Of a stretch of 64,000 nt of DNA, positions 11,038 to 26,000 are shown one piece after another. The stretch comes from Owenia fusiformis. Taxonomy: Eukaryota; Annelida; Polychaeta; Sabellida; Oweniidae. The first letter of the stretch is position 1. Each line of letters opens with the position of its first letter. The stretch spans positions 5,277,730-5,341,729 of the forward strand of contig CAIIXF020000007.1 of NCBI GenBank assembly GCA_903813345.2, given 5' to 3'. The notes beneath the pieces were generated by a model. That model had not been told where the DNA came from and did not search any database. It saw only the letters and a program-made list of their open reading frames with translations. The position numbers were made by a program, and so were the translations under genes.

Positions 11038-14000
11038 CTAAAACATTACATCAATGAAATGATAATTTACATATATCTTATGATTTCAACATTTCTAATG
11101 ATTGTATAAACCCCATCATTTATGCACCATGAGAAAGGTCATGTTATGTCATGAACTACAAATTCTGCTTAAAAAGAGTTAGATGTGACTGAAGCAAAAA
11201 ATATTTGAACATTTTTGGCTTACTCGATTTTGTGACTCAAGATTACACCATACGTAAAACTATTAATAAGATAACATATACTGATATCAGATATATTTTA
11301 TCCCTCAAAATATTTAGTTAAATATTTTTCAGGAACCTATGGCGTGTGGTGAATATTACTCAACTTTCTGTACATACAATGTTAAGACAGGCCAAGTAGA
11401 ACAACTTATCTGTCAAACTGGAAAATAAACACTTGCCCCTGACTTTATATATTTGACATTTGCATATTAACTATGACTGAATAAATAACATTCACAAAGT
11501 ATTGTCATATTGTCATTTAAAACTGCAGAGATCCCCCAGAATTCACACTGAATTGGTCTTTTCCCCTTGCAGAATTCATCATTTCAACATGTAGAAAACT
11601 GGGAGGAGTAACTGTCGGACAGGTAGATTTTGCCATATGCTATATATTCAAACTATGGTGGGATAATCAACAGAAAAAATTTACAGTAAAATCTGTCTAA
11701 AAGTATTTAAAAGCAGGTATTCACAATGTAAGGGTTTTGATGTGAGTCAGGAGATAACAAACTTGGAACCAAAAAAGTGTGAATAATGTAAATGTGTTAA
11801 ATAGTTGTTCTACTTGGCCTACCTTAATTGATTGCTTACTCTGACCTGGAGTGAGCAACTTGTCAGTTTACAAGGAGGGTTGGAAGCTGTAATTCAAACT
11901 CGATCCTCTGTTGCTTGGCATAGATCAATTTGGTAATAATATTACTCATATTTTGAAGACTACAACCCCCAAGGAAGCTTGAATACATGTATTACCATAA
12001 TATTCATAATGTCCATCTTCCAATGAAATACTCGGTCCAAAGAGAACATTATAAAAATATTTTTACGAAATTGTTCCACGCCAGGCAATGAAAGGTCAAG
12101 TTTGGAAAATGGCTGCCAATCCTTGATCAGGTTATAAACTAGAGATACATAAACCCTATATATCCAGGTCAACTTTCAGCATTATTCAAAATGATCATAT
12201 TTTACACAAAAATCCTAAATCTATTGAATTCACACCACTCACAGATACTTACATGTACAATTTACAGTTATAAATTAAATTATGAATCACATTAACACTA
12301 GACTTTATTTTATTTTATACACTATATGGAGTACAAATATATTGTTTACTTTATAAATGAACATGTCCCCTGTTTTAAGTCAAGTCGTTCAATATTCAGT
12401 CTTAAGGGTTGGGACTGGGGAAAGGATATTAAAGCTGCCACCTCAAGAAAACATGATGCAGGGTTACTTATTCGTAAAATAGGCTTCTTTCTACCACCTC
12501 TTCATAATATGATCATTCATGCATGGTGATAATACAATCCCGGGTCAGTATTAGGAAGCAGAATGTGAAAATTTACATTTTCATTTGTTTATGTCATTTT
12601 TACCTGGACTTCTAGCTCTGAAATTGAGGCTAAGTCAACCTCAATGGTTACATACCATAGAAACTTTGCAACTGGAGTGATATATCTTATATAGCGTGTG
12701 AATGCCACAACCCATGGATCTAATGCAGTGATGTTCATTCTGGTGCATTGAAGTTAATGTACCCCCTGCGTTGATTATAGAAACCACACCCAATATTAAG
12801 AATTTCTCTGTTTTTGGGATGTCTATGACATATGAGCTTGTTGTGGCAAGAATTTGGAAGAAATTTAGTAGTGCCCAAAATTTGTCCAAGGGTAAATGGT
12901 TCAAATCAATGAAACCGGTAAATGGTTCAAATCAATGAAAATGGTTCAAATCAATGAAAATGGTTCAAATCAATGAAAATGGTAAATGGTTCAAATCAAT
13001 GAAAATGGCAAATGGTTCAAATCAATGAAAAAGGTAAATGGTTCAAATCAATGAAAATGGTAGATGGTTCAAATCAATAAAAATGGTAAATGGTTCAAAT
13101 CAATGAAATGGTTCAAATTAATGAAAACGGTAAATGGTTCAAATCAATGAAATGGTTCAAATCAATGAAAATGGTAAATGGTTCAAATCAATAAAAACTG
13201 TTAATGGATCAAATCAATGAAAACGGTAAATGGTTCAAATCAATGAAAACTGTTAATGGTTCAAATCAATGAAAACGGTAAATGGTTCAAATCAATGAAA
13301 ACTGTTAATGGTTCAAATCAATGAAAACGGTAAATGGTTCAAATCAATGAAAACAGTAAATGGTTAAAATCAATGAAAATGGTAAATGGTTCAAACCAAT
13401 GAAAACGAGAAAGGGTTCAAATCAATGAAAACAAATCTATGTAAATCATCAATATAGAATTAGTCATTTAAAAGATACTGCACTGTTACAGCAGTAATCC
13501 CCATGCTTTCCAATGACTATGACTGTATCACACACAAAATAATTTCATTGAAACAAAATATATAAATTCATTATGTATATTCCCATCACCTCTCAAGGAT
13601 ATCTTCTTTAACTCAGATTGACGATGATCTGAGGTAAAATGTAAATGAGGGAGGTTCATATATATTTTTGCTGTTGGTTGATTCAAAAGGCAGGCAATAT
13701 TATAATTAAAATCTAAAAAGTTAAGCTTTATCCTCATAATCAGGGGCTTAAATTCTGTATTATATTTTAAATGTGTTACTAATAAAAAACCCACCAAACG
13801 GAACATATTTTACCAAATCATTTGTCATTCTGAACATTATAATCAATGAAAGGCAGTAGTATTGTCTTCCTTTGGCAAAATATAGCCATTTGTTATGATG
13901 TGACATCATGTATATTAAGCTATAAAATTTAGACCATAACTGTTATTTGCATTATCAGAAATTACATTTGTTCTGAAAATGGTGGCCATTTTGAATTCAG

Positions 14001-17000
14001 TAGCTATTTCTAAAATTCCTTCTTGGGCATAGTTCTGTACGCATAAGGCATCAGCGCATAAAATTTGAAGCAAACCTGGCAACTGGTATTTGAGTTAGCA
14101 CCTGAATCGATGTATGGATAAAAATAGATGTCTTCTCTATACCCCTACCAGGCCCGTAGCCAGGGGGCTCGGGGGTTCGCACGAACCCCCTCTGGTCAAA
14201 ATTTCTTTCAAAATCATGCAGTTTTTCACCATTCTGACTATTTCTTGAGTGATTTTTTTGGCCAAATTTGCGAAAGTGAACCCCCCCTAGAATTTTTTGG
14301 AAAAGTTAACCCCCTTGGAAAATTCTGGCTACGGGCCTGCCCCTACTCAATTTCATTCTTTTATTCTCTATTTTATATTTTAAAACATGACAACCAAAAC
14401 TTCTATCTCATGGGGATATATTCATGAACAAATCTTATTGACATTTTGATACAAGCCTTTCTGTTCTCTGCACATGATGATGATAATGATGATTATGATG
14501 ATACATGGGTAATGATCATCATTGATATTTAACAAATATTGAAAGGGTAATTTATAATTGATTAATTAATCAATGGAATAGGTATACAGACAGTTTTTTT
14601 GACATTTGGGTCAAGTTTGAGGGGCAGTTTTACAATTTTTCATATTTAGAATGTTGTTCAATTTGAGATAAGGTAGCCATATTTATGAGTTTTTTATATT
14701 TGAAATAACATATCAGCTTGAAAATTACACAAATAGAAAATTGATCTTTTTAAAACAATTATGGTTTTGGTACTGTACCAAACAGTACCAAAACAGTACT
14801 AAATGGTACAGGGAAACCATGGGAATTAAGGTATTTGTGTTTCTGAATAATGTTTCATTTGCATATTTGAATCATTTTAGAGAGGAAATATTCAAAGAAA
14901 TGTTTTTGTTATTAATCTTAGTTGTTTGACTTAAGAACAAAACATCACTCGATGAAAATAATTGTATCACACAATCCCAATTAATCATTGTATCATACAA
15001 TTTCAAAATATGTGTATATCTGCATATGTCTGTTTATCTGATCCCAATATCAATATTTTTCAAATTCATAGAATTCAAGTAGTGCATAAAATTATTTAAC
15101 TGTACTAATTGTATCTAAAAAAGGGAAAGGAGGGATAAGGGGGAAACTTAAATAATTCTATTAAATATTCTATGAATTTAATTTTTCAAAAGCAAGCTTG
15201 TCAATCAAAACACTTCAACTTAATTATAAATATGCACATTAACACACACATGTGGAGCTCCTGTTTGTCTATTAGATTTAGGGTTTAAGTGCATGCATTC
15301 TTGAAAAACAATGATTTAAATAAACTCAATGCCTAGAAAATATGTAAAAATTCAATCAAAAAGCTCAGCATTTTCTTTGAAAGGTAAATCTTAGCAAAGT
15401 GTACATGCAAACCATTCCAGAAGGAAAAGCTAATCCAATAGACCTACAAGCCGCCATTAAGGATGGTGTTCAATTGTCAACAGTCATGGAAAAATGAAGT
15501 TAATTTCATTATGGTTTAACGGCAACACTCTCTTTTCCCCCATTCTATATATGACATTGAAAAATGTTGATTTGCCTTGCAGTTCAACTTCTCAAAGAAT
15601 CATCATTTGAATCATTATTTTACCCCTCCCAAAATTTAACTATGTCTTCCAACATCCATTGACAACTGACTCCATCCCTATTGTTATCAAAAAAAAATCC
15701 ATTCACCTTTCCAGTAATGACATAAAAGTAGACCATTCGGCAGATCATATAGAACCATATGACGTGCAGAACTTGCAGCGCCATCAACAGGAAAACGTAA
15801 AGGTACATAGCGTTGTACATTCCAATAATCATTGGACTCTCAATGCCAACTGTATATATCAACCTGCAGGAACAGAGTAACAGTCTCACCCTGTAGTACT
15901 CACTCGCATAAAAGGAACTCATTGATTCAGGACATAATGAAATTTCAACAAAGCTTGAAAATAATCCATTGGTTAAAAGTAGATTTTTCATGGATTTCCT
16001 GTATCCATTTAGTTTTTTGATGATTTTGATATCCAGGGGGAATTCAAAATTTAGGGGATGTGTCAGCATGCCTCAATCAATGAGCACCCAGTATACATTA
16101 CCATGCTATAATTGCACATTCCGACACCCATGCATAATGTAGGTAATAGCTACAGCAATGATGAAACAGTCTAATATATAGCCATAAGAATTTTAGCAAA
16201 CAGATTGCTAACGATATATTTAGATATGAGGTCAAAGGTACAATTTAACTAGAAACAGGAAATCAACTCATCACTTCATAATATTGTTTGTTACCAAAGC
16301 CATATACTGGCAACCATTGAAATCATGAATTTTCATCTGTGTAGATGAATTTCTTGTGGCTATACATAGACTGAAATATAAATATGGTATTGCATTAAGG
16401 AAATATGGCATCATATTAAGGAAATATGGCATAATATAAGGGAAATATGGCATTACATTAAGGAAATATGGTATCACATTAAGGAAATATAGCACTACAT
16501 TAAGGAAATCGGCATCACATTAAGGAAATATAGCAAGAATTAGTAATATTAAACTAAAATACTAGAGAGCATACAACAGAAAGCTTGGGTCACTGGTTCA
16601 GATTCTTGTCTTTTTAAAAAATCAATCAAGAGATGTGGCTTTCTTCTTCAAAAAAGAGATTATCTGAAAGCTCGAGGTTCAATCATAAAAGCTATAAAAC
16701 AGATGCAAACAGTCAATTTATCAATATCAATTTATGTTTCATGAGATATCTTTCCCTGTAATGCAGATATATAAAAAAGAATAGAGAATGTCTCAGAACA
16801 TATGAAATCAATGTCTCCATATAGATTCAACATTCTTAGTGTATTTTCAAAATGAAGAGTTCATGAGATTTATATAGGCAAAAAACATTTCTATTCATAA
16901 TCGCTCAAGGCCTTAAGAAAATGTGCCCAGGAATCAGAACCAGACAATAACCTCACCTTAGCCTAATATAAGCAAAAATTTGGCTAAATGTAGAATACTA

Positions 17001-20000
17001 TACACAAAACTATGTAAGGCATGTATAAATCTAGTTCATTGTTATTTTATTGTAAGTAAGTACACACATGCAATAATCCAAGATGCTTGCAAAAAGTGCA
17101 TGAAGGACTTCAATGGATTTCTATATGGCCCCTTAAGTACCTAGCAATACAACCACCTTCGTCTCTAAATTGCATGCTTGTTCAATTTTTATTTTTTCGG
17201 TAGTGATGGGTTATGCTAGACAATGAAAGACATGATTTTATCACAGAAGCTAAATAACATATACTCTCAAATTGGTAAATTGGAATTAATATTATACCTG
17301 TACAGAGTAGCATCACTGTACATCTGTTGTTGCCTTAAATATTTATCACTTAAACTTTTAATTTGAGTTTTCTTTGCAGACCCCATGTTTTCTCTCATGT
17401 TTTTTCTCATGCAGTATTCTCCACAAGATTAAAAATGGTTGTGAAATTCTCATTTCCATAGTCCAGCCCAACTTTTTCAAAATACTTTTTCATGAATTTT
17501 CTCATGTTCGAGTGGGTGTAAATATGTCTTCACAATTTCAAGTGGGTGTCAAGCACTTGTTCAGGACTGGGGAGAATACTGACATATCTCTGGTTAAATT
17601 GTTTTCTAAATCTTAACCATTGTTCAACTTATAATGTATAAACATCATATATGCTCTCTAACTGCTAACATGATTTTGCTCTGAATTAAGGCATGCACAA
17701 ATGAATTCTATGTTCAACGGCATCTAGTCAATCAAATATGGCTAGCACAACTTAAATACATAAAAATCAGCAATTTTCAACTCAAACATCATTCCTTTTA
17801 ATTTTTTTGTATATTAATGATGCATCGCTACAATATGAAAGGAATATGTCAATAAATTATTAATATTATTAATAACAATTATTATTAATAATTGTTTTAT
17901 ATAAATCACAATAATTTGTGCAGGCCTTATGATGATTAAGTGAGACCTTTATACTTTCCCAATAGATGTCCATTTTCAGGGTGCGATTCACATGTAACAA
18001 TGAAATAAGCAGTACATCTGCAATGCTAAGGAGCGCATGCCATGGATACTAATATACATAGCTTAATTATTTAAACATTAATTATGCCATAGCTTAAAGT
18101 TGCAGCAAATATAATTTAATATGACATATGCCATTACTTCTTAAGCTCAGCATTAACGCTTATGTAGCCCAAATATGTAGTTACATATACGCAAAGGTAA
18201 GCATTCATTTCATCATGCTGCCCCTTAATTGTCCCATTTCCACCACCTACCCCTGCATCCTCCAGAATATAACAAACACATTCTTGAAATATGTTTTTGC
18301 AAATTACTTTTACTCTTTTTTACTAAGAAAGGCGTATTAAATTCACTTTTTAGACAGTGTTTAAAAGGGATAAAAACTATTAATTGAGCGTGAAAATGAA
18401 ACTAATTCAAGAAGGATTATATAAGACACATAAATTTCTTTATTTTCTAGTTGATTAATAATAAGTGCGACAGATGATTTACATATTGTTGTATATTAGA
18501 TATACATGTGTACCAGATTAAGATGATGAGATGTGATAACTTGTGATATGATCTAAAGATAAACTTGAATCCATTAATTCATTATATTCGATCCCAATAA
18601 CTTATGTATACTCAATCCAAAACCTTTTGTTTACTCAATCCCAAAAGCTTAGTAAGTATTCTCATTCTCACAAGCTTACTAGACTTAAGATAACAAGATA
18701 TAGAGTAGATATAATTTATCTCCTTCAAGTCATATCAATCTGATATCCAGAACCTCCCTTTTAAGAAACATCTAGAAAAGTCTACAGATGCATAGATCAA
18801 TTACTTTGTTAATCAAAAGCGTGTCAGTTGCAATATGGCTATAGCCATAGTTATCAATGGATCAAAAAGACCCGCTTCCATGTTACCCTTTGAAGCTATT
18901 CAGAATTACAGGATGATTTTCAAATGATCTTTGGGTGATTGTTTTTTTATTTTGTTAAAATGCTGAATGGTTATTAGGAGGGTTCAAGTTTTGTTTTAAA
19001 GTTTTTGTTTTAAGTTTGATTAATTTGATTTGAAGCTGATTCATTTGATTAATTCGGTTGATTAATCATTGCTGATTCTTTCAATACAATATTTTAATTG
19101 AATGAAGATGTGGTCAAAGTAAAGGAATGATCTTTTGATTAAGTACAAAGAGATGATAAAATACTTTGACAGATTACAGGGTGGTCACTTTTTGATGATT
19201 TGGTGAAATACAAGGTGATTATAAGTGTCTAAAATGGTAATGTGTTAGTGATTTAAGCTACCGAGCGAACCATGTTAGTTCAGGGGTCAATTGTTATGGT
19301 TTTAAGGGGTTTAATCTTGAATCTTGATGTCAATTTGATCAAGACATCAATTGTTAAATAGCGAAATGCAATAGAGTTAAAGAGTCTAGTTTTCAGGATA
19401 CAAGCTCGCTCTTAAAAATACTGGAGCAATGATCCAAAAAAAATTTAACTTCACCAGACTTGGAACTGAAAACTGACCCCTAACTAGAAAATTTTGAAAT
19501 TCACAGTTCATGCCTATGTGTAATGTAGCTACGAGATGAAGAAAGCAGGATGGGTGCACTAAAAAAAGACTGAATATAAGAAAGCAAAGTTGTTAACAAA
19601 ACAACACACACAAGGGGACATGTATTGTAATGTAGAGAAACCTAGTAGCTCTCTAGAGGAACTTACAGTTACAATATCAAAAATATGTCAACAATGAAAA
19701 AAATATCACGACTATGATTAAAAAAGATTAGTCAAAGTAGAGAATGTTTTTTTTGAGAAAGAGTAGAAATTCTGTTTAAAAAATTGATAGAAAACACGAA
19801 TATCATTTTCTAATCTGTAGTTGACTAAATGTTACAGATTTTATAGGACAATAGGAGAATGAAATGTGAATATTAGGGTTCCTTGTCTCAGTTCTGCATT
19901 AATCTAAAGGCAGTTCATTTTATCAGTGAGACCATCCACCCACCTTCGTTAATGACAGACTTTTATTTTTTTGATAAAAAATATTGAGTTAGCAAAATGG

Positions 20001-23000
20001 GACCTTTTTCCCCATCACTCATCCACAAAACAATTGTGCTTTTGTGTGTAAACATGAGATGGCACCCTTGTTCTGCACATTATATCAACTGCAGATAGAA
20101 CATGAAATTCCGTTTTTAAATGTTATTAAATGTATGAATAAAGAGAGGAGTATGTAAGAAATCAGATAAATCTGGAAGTTCCCCATTGGCTGGAATCATG
20201 CTTGACGAATCACAATGAGGCTCACCTTGCCCGTGACTACATACAAGTAAACCATTCGGCATATCATATAGAACCAGATTATGTGAAGTATTTGCAATGT
20301 AACCAATAGGGCATTGAATACATAGTAGGCTGGTATCATATCCACTATGACATGGCCCTCAAACATTGTACTATGTAAAATTCTGAAAAATATGGCATTT
20401 ACCCATCAATAAGTTCATGCATATCATGTTTTTCTCGTGAAATGCCACGAAAATGCATGAAAAGCCATGAAAATGCATGTATGGGCTCACATCTTAGACT
20501 GTGCGATCGATGGCAATGTTTCAGACACTTTCCAGAAAATCATGAGGAAAAACATGAGATAACATGTGACGAACATGGCAGTCTGCAAGACATATATTAA
20601 AATCTCAAATTTTTCCATTCACCCAAAGGTTTTTAACGACTAAACTACGGTGTATTTCAGTGAGTAGATCCAGATCCTAAGTACCACTGTAGTAATCTAA
20701 TTTGGTCATGCAGGTTTATAAAAATCCAGGATCGATCACACATAATTCTGAGTAGTTATACTATATTCTAATGATCTGATTGGGTCGGAGGAAAACTATT
20801 TATCTCGCCAATTTACCAATTTTACAAGTATAAAAACCATGATCAAGAAATATGTCAATTAAAAGAGGCTTATGTATGTTAATAATAAGAAAAGCAAGGC
20901 TAGTGAAAATGAATTTTATACAAGAAAATACAAAACTACATCTAAGGTGCAAACCTAAGCAATACAATGTTACTACGAAAACATATAAAACTAGCCATTT
21001 AAAGATACAGGCTCATCTGCATAAATGTTTTTTGAAATATATTTTTTGTGTTTGGCTCTAATCAAGTTGAAATGCCACAGTAATATATTAACAAATGCTC
21101 GAATTTGAAAACAAATTCCCCAAATTATATTTGTTCAGATTTTAAAAATAAATATCACAAGGTAGATTGTTGTAGCATGTACCTATCATGAATTAAGCCA
21201 ACATAACATGTATGAGTACTCTACCCTCTATCCAGACTGAATCCATTTCATATATTGATATGTTTAAAAATGTGTGTCAAAACTAAGCCTTCAATTAGGA
21301 CCAAGCTTTCAGTGAGCCTGTATCCTTATCATTTGGTTCGAGAGACCTACAGAAATTGTGAAATTTATTTGTGAAGGGGAAGATAGGAAATACTAACTGC
21401 AGATCAAGTAATGTACATAGTAACATAATAATCATACAATGACAGTAAACTTGTGGCATAAATGAAAATTCAACAGAAAATATACAGAACATAATACATG
21501 TATTAAATTCAGTCCCATTTCAACACAGCAACTTTAAATCTATGTACATTAAATGACCTGGTTGGGAACTGAGGGTAAATTACAAATATAAGCCCTCCTC
21601 CTTGTTCATTCAGTCCCGAAAGAATTTGTCATATTTGACCAAATATGGCTTGTTTGATATGCTCTATACACTAATAGGAAAAACAGACGCTGCCAAAATT
21701 CCACACCACATTCCCTTAATATATACACAATAATCATATAATATAATTCCTTGACAGCTTCATACACGAACAAAATACTTCATACTCTGGATAACAGTAG
21801 AACCTCTAAAAATGTAAAGCAGTACCATTACATATTTCAGCCTGTAAATGAATATTCAGTGCATTGCAATATATTTAATACAACAAACTTGAAGAGTAAC
21901 AATTTGTAATAAGATATATAACAAAATAGCGAACAGGTGGAAAACTGCTCTAGATAACAACAATTAGATTACAAAATGACTAAAAGACAGGTGTTTACTG
22001 ACATTTTAGCAGAACTAATTCCTCTGAATCTAATCTGTTTTATCCAGGTATGAAATATTCAGTAAAATGTATGGGTAAACCCATGCTACATAACCAATGG
22101 TCAAAATAACAATGTCTTATGGCATGATATTGGTTTTGAAAAAGATAATAAAAATGACACAGGTCCAAAATTCAACAAATTTTTATTTCGATTTACTAAT
22201 TTCCGAAACCACAATGGTGTTGTATGCATGGGTTTGCTGCATGTGTTTAATGAAAACAGAATTTCATAAAGTAACAACAAAATTACTAAATTACTTGAGA
22301 TCTTTTTAAAGTAATCTTAATAGTAACAAATTTTATTATTTAATAATACTACATATAATCGAATAATCCAATATGAAATTAGATACATTTCCATGCAAAT
22401 ATGCTCGCGTGCATTTAAGCATGAACAAAATTAACCTCTTAAATTTTTTTCAAAATATTATCAACTGAGAAATTCTATATTTAATAAGAATTATTTAAAC
22501 TAGATAAAGGCAAATAGTTTTTTTGTATGAAATAAGTTTATACTTACTTAAATGGGAATATACAGAGACGTGTAATAAACCACATGACAGTGAAAACAAC
22601 GAACAATGCATCACAAGTCTTCTGGTATTTAAGATAGTTGAAAACCTTGGCAAGCTGAAAATAAAATTTAAAAAGTTTTGAGAGATGAAATAATAAAACA
22701 AAAGACAGAGGCCAATTATACTATCAGAGGAGCTAACATATGTTTCAGTATGCTTAGACTTGACTACAAGTTGTCTCAAAATCATCCCAACCTGATTTAA
22801 ATCATTATAGCTATCAAAATATCAAGACAGGACATAAATTTTATAAAGCTGTTCCAATAACAAAACATAAATAAATAGCAATCAACAATCTGCCTGGTAA
22901 ATTTTGACTAAAAACTGGAACATTTTGAAAGTTTGAGGTTTTCAAGCGCCCTCAATATTGTCTGTTCCACAAAATGGTTTTTCCATCCAATATGAAGTTA

Positions 23001-26000
23001 TAACAAAAATGTCAATACCTCCATAAAATAATCAACAGCGTCATGGCAACACAGTACAAGGGTTCCTACACGAACCATATTTCCTGCCCAAGAGAACACC
23101 ATCAGACCTATGGTTACAACATGGTGGATAACCATCTCCCAGAAATCCTGCAATGAAACACCACATGTAAGTATTGATTTGGTGAAACACCACATGTTTT
23201 TATGTCAAAAACCACATGTGCATTTGAATTGAGAAAGACAGAATGGGTTTGTATGTGTAATACATAAACATGGCAATCAGATCCTACCTCCTATTTTTGA
23301 TAATTTGGACAGTGCAATATCGATCTTATAAAAATAATTAAGCTCACTAAAGCTATAAAAACATCGAAAACATTTTACAAAGGATTGGTATCGATATGGA
23401 GAACTGAATTCAACAATGTTTTTCTCTTAAACCAATCATTGAAAACATTCTGTAAAAAAACACCGTATTTTATGTAATGTTGACTGACTGACAACAATTT
23501 AATGCGAAAGTTATTTAGAAATATTTTATATTACAGTTTTTGTTAACATTTTTTGTTTCTTTCGTGCAATTGTTTTTGCTCCTTTCTGCCAATTCTTGAG
23601 AATGAAATAAAATGTCTTTCCGAACCTTATTGGAACAAAATAACATATATAACATGTTTTTAGACCTCTCAATATTTATAGTTATACAAAAGAATTCTTG
23701 GTTGATTTTAAAAAAAGTATTCAAAATCCCCCAAAACAGATAAAAATCAAGATAAACCTTTTATTTCAAGACAAGATACTTTTTTAAAATCAACCCAAAT
23801 TTCCTTTGTACAATTACAATATTGAGAGACCTAAACATGTTTTGTTATGTCATTTTGTTCCAATGAGGTTCGGAAAGATGTTTCATTTCACTCTGGAAAC
23901 ATGATACCAAGAACAAAACAAGTGTTTGATGTATTGAATATAGATGAAAGTATATATATATTTTTCCAATCATATTGTTACCATTCAAAAGATGACCACT
24001 AAATTAACGATGTTTAAGTTTTTAGATTTTTTTCATGACTGGTTTAAGAGAAACACATGTTCAAAAAGTTCTCCATATTGATACCACTCTTTCAATTGAG
24101 TGCAGCAACTGGTTACTTCAATGTTGCAGAGATCAATTAATATAAATCAACATTTCCTTAAAGTATATAAACTTGTACAGCAACTTTAAACAATAACATT
24201 GAGATAATAACACTGACATGATCCCTGGAGCATGCTTTACCAAAATGCATGAAATCTCCATTCTGACACAAATAACATCCTTCTATGTTGAGCTCTGTTG
24301 CATTGCAGATGGACAGAGATAGAAAAGATGTGGCTTACCACGATTTGAAACCTCACCTTTCTCTTGATATCTGTCATGAGCGAAAACACAAGTGCCCAGT
24401 AGAATCCCATCTCCACCATGTAATACCAATATACATCACTGGTTATATGCTGGAAACGAGAATAAAATGAATGAGAACATAGTAAAACCAAGCCAATAAT
24501 GTGGAAACCTGAACAGTTAATATTTCTAGATCAGGAACACTTTCATAGGAATGAGTTAGTAAAATGAGCTGCATGTTGCACTGAACACCCTGTATGACAT
24601 CAGAGATTGGCAGTTTCTCCTCAAATGAGAGCAGAATTCAAAATAATCAAAATAACAATAAAAAATTGTCTCTCATAGAAATAAAATGTTTGTAAATATG
24701 AGTGAGTGTTTCTCAAGGGGTTATTTCTTAACTGGATGCAAAATTTGAAATGAGTGTGAAAGAATTGTCAAATTCATTGAATGAAAACCTACTTGCTCCT
24801 AAACTCAAATCACTATATCATATGTAGCTTTTTTCAAAGATATACTTCCATACTATAATTGCCATGGAGATGTTTAGATGACTTTGAAAATTTCTAAAAT
24901 ATTATTTCTAGCCTGAAGAGAAAGAGTAAGGACCATTTATACTATGAGGTATAGCTTTACTTCTTACCTTGAAAATGTACATACTTTTTACCTGATTTTC
25001 ATAGTCAAAGCAACATGTAGGAGAAAACCCATCAAATATCACTACTTAAACCATGACAAGGAATTTCAATATTTTTACTTCAAAGAACATGCCCTAACCC
25101 CTTCAAAATTACTTTTCACAAAGAGACTTGTACAATATACCTACATCAAGCCGTATGTTTTTCTAAAAAATCCATAGCTGAAATTTGATGGGTATCTCTA
25201 CAAGAAGCGGATATGGTTAAGCAAGGGTCACGGATAATAATTAAATCTATTTATAACACGTAACATGGACATGTATACATGTTACTTTAGGATTCTGATC
25301 ACTACATACATGTACATGTATTCACAGTGAGTATCATTATGGTGTTACCAAAGATACATACAACAAAGAGAATGATCACTCGTTCTCGTTTTCTTTTCTG
25401 CAGAGTGCAGTAGATATAATACACAGCTCTTTACAGAGAAAATGTACAGCTGTGTCTGGGAAATATACAGCTCTGCACAGAGAGATATACACATCTACAT
25501 ACTGAATATAGAGAAATATATATCTCTGTAAAGAAATATATAATAACTCCTATAGACAGAACCTGTCTGTAATGATCATGCACACATCTTCAGAGACATG
25601 TACATGCTCACTTTTAGGTAACTACTACACACTTGTAAAACACTTAAAGGCCCCATATAAAGTTTAAACCACATTAGCTAATACTATAGTCTTACCCAAT
25701 TTTATTATACTTTCTATGGGGCCTTTATCAGTTGAATTAATATATAGGCATCAACAAATTTGACAGATTTACCTAAACAATTAGGACTATAAGTCCAGGT
25801 ATAAGCAAGCTAAAATGTTGATACATTTACCCAAAGCTCACTCTGTGCCACCTCTAGCTTATTTAATGGGACATTCTTTCTCTTCAAAATAATTTTAACC
25901 TGACATCTATGTCAGCAATCCTGTGAATACTAAAGGCATGATTTCCACAACAAGCAACTCCAGGACAATTATAATAGTAATAAAAATAAAAATATACAAG

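Noticed and set aside
12604-12615. Possible 12-nt microexon (CTAGAAGTCCAG on the minus strand) between ceramide synthase exons 9 and 10
   Set aside because: The phase would fit (adding LEVQ), but the acceptor is weak, the family has no residues there, and exon 9 joins exon 10 perfectly without it.
12891-13432. tRNA genes suggested by repeated GGTTCAAATC
   Set aside because: No A box, acceptor stem or cloverleaf can be built; the word is part of a minisatellite.
15620-16069. 149-codon minus-strand ORF as an independent gene
   Set aside because: Only its middle part is coding, as ceramide synthase exon 9b (15707-15863); the flanking codons are intron read-through.
16271-16495. ORF with repeated PYFLN motifs
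   Set aside because: A by-product of the 20-22-bp minisatellite; no signal of a real repeat protein.
10300-22500. Search for a third copy of ceramide synthase exon 9
   Set aside because: Scanning both sides for the conserved ATATGGTTCTATATGATCTG-type helix sequence found only the two copies.
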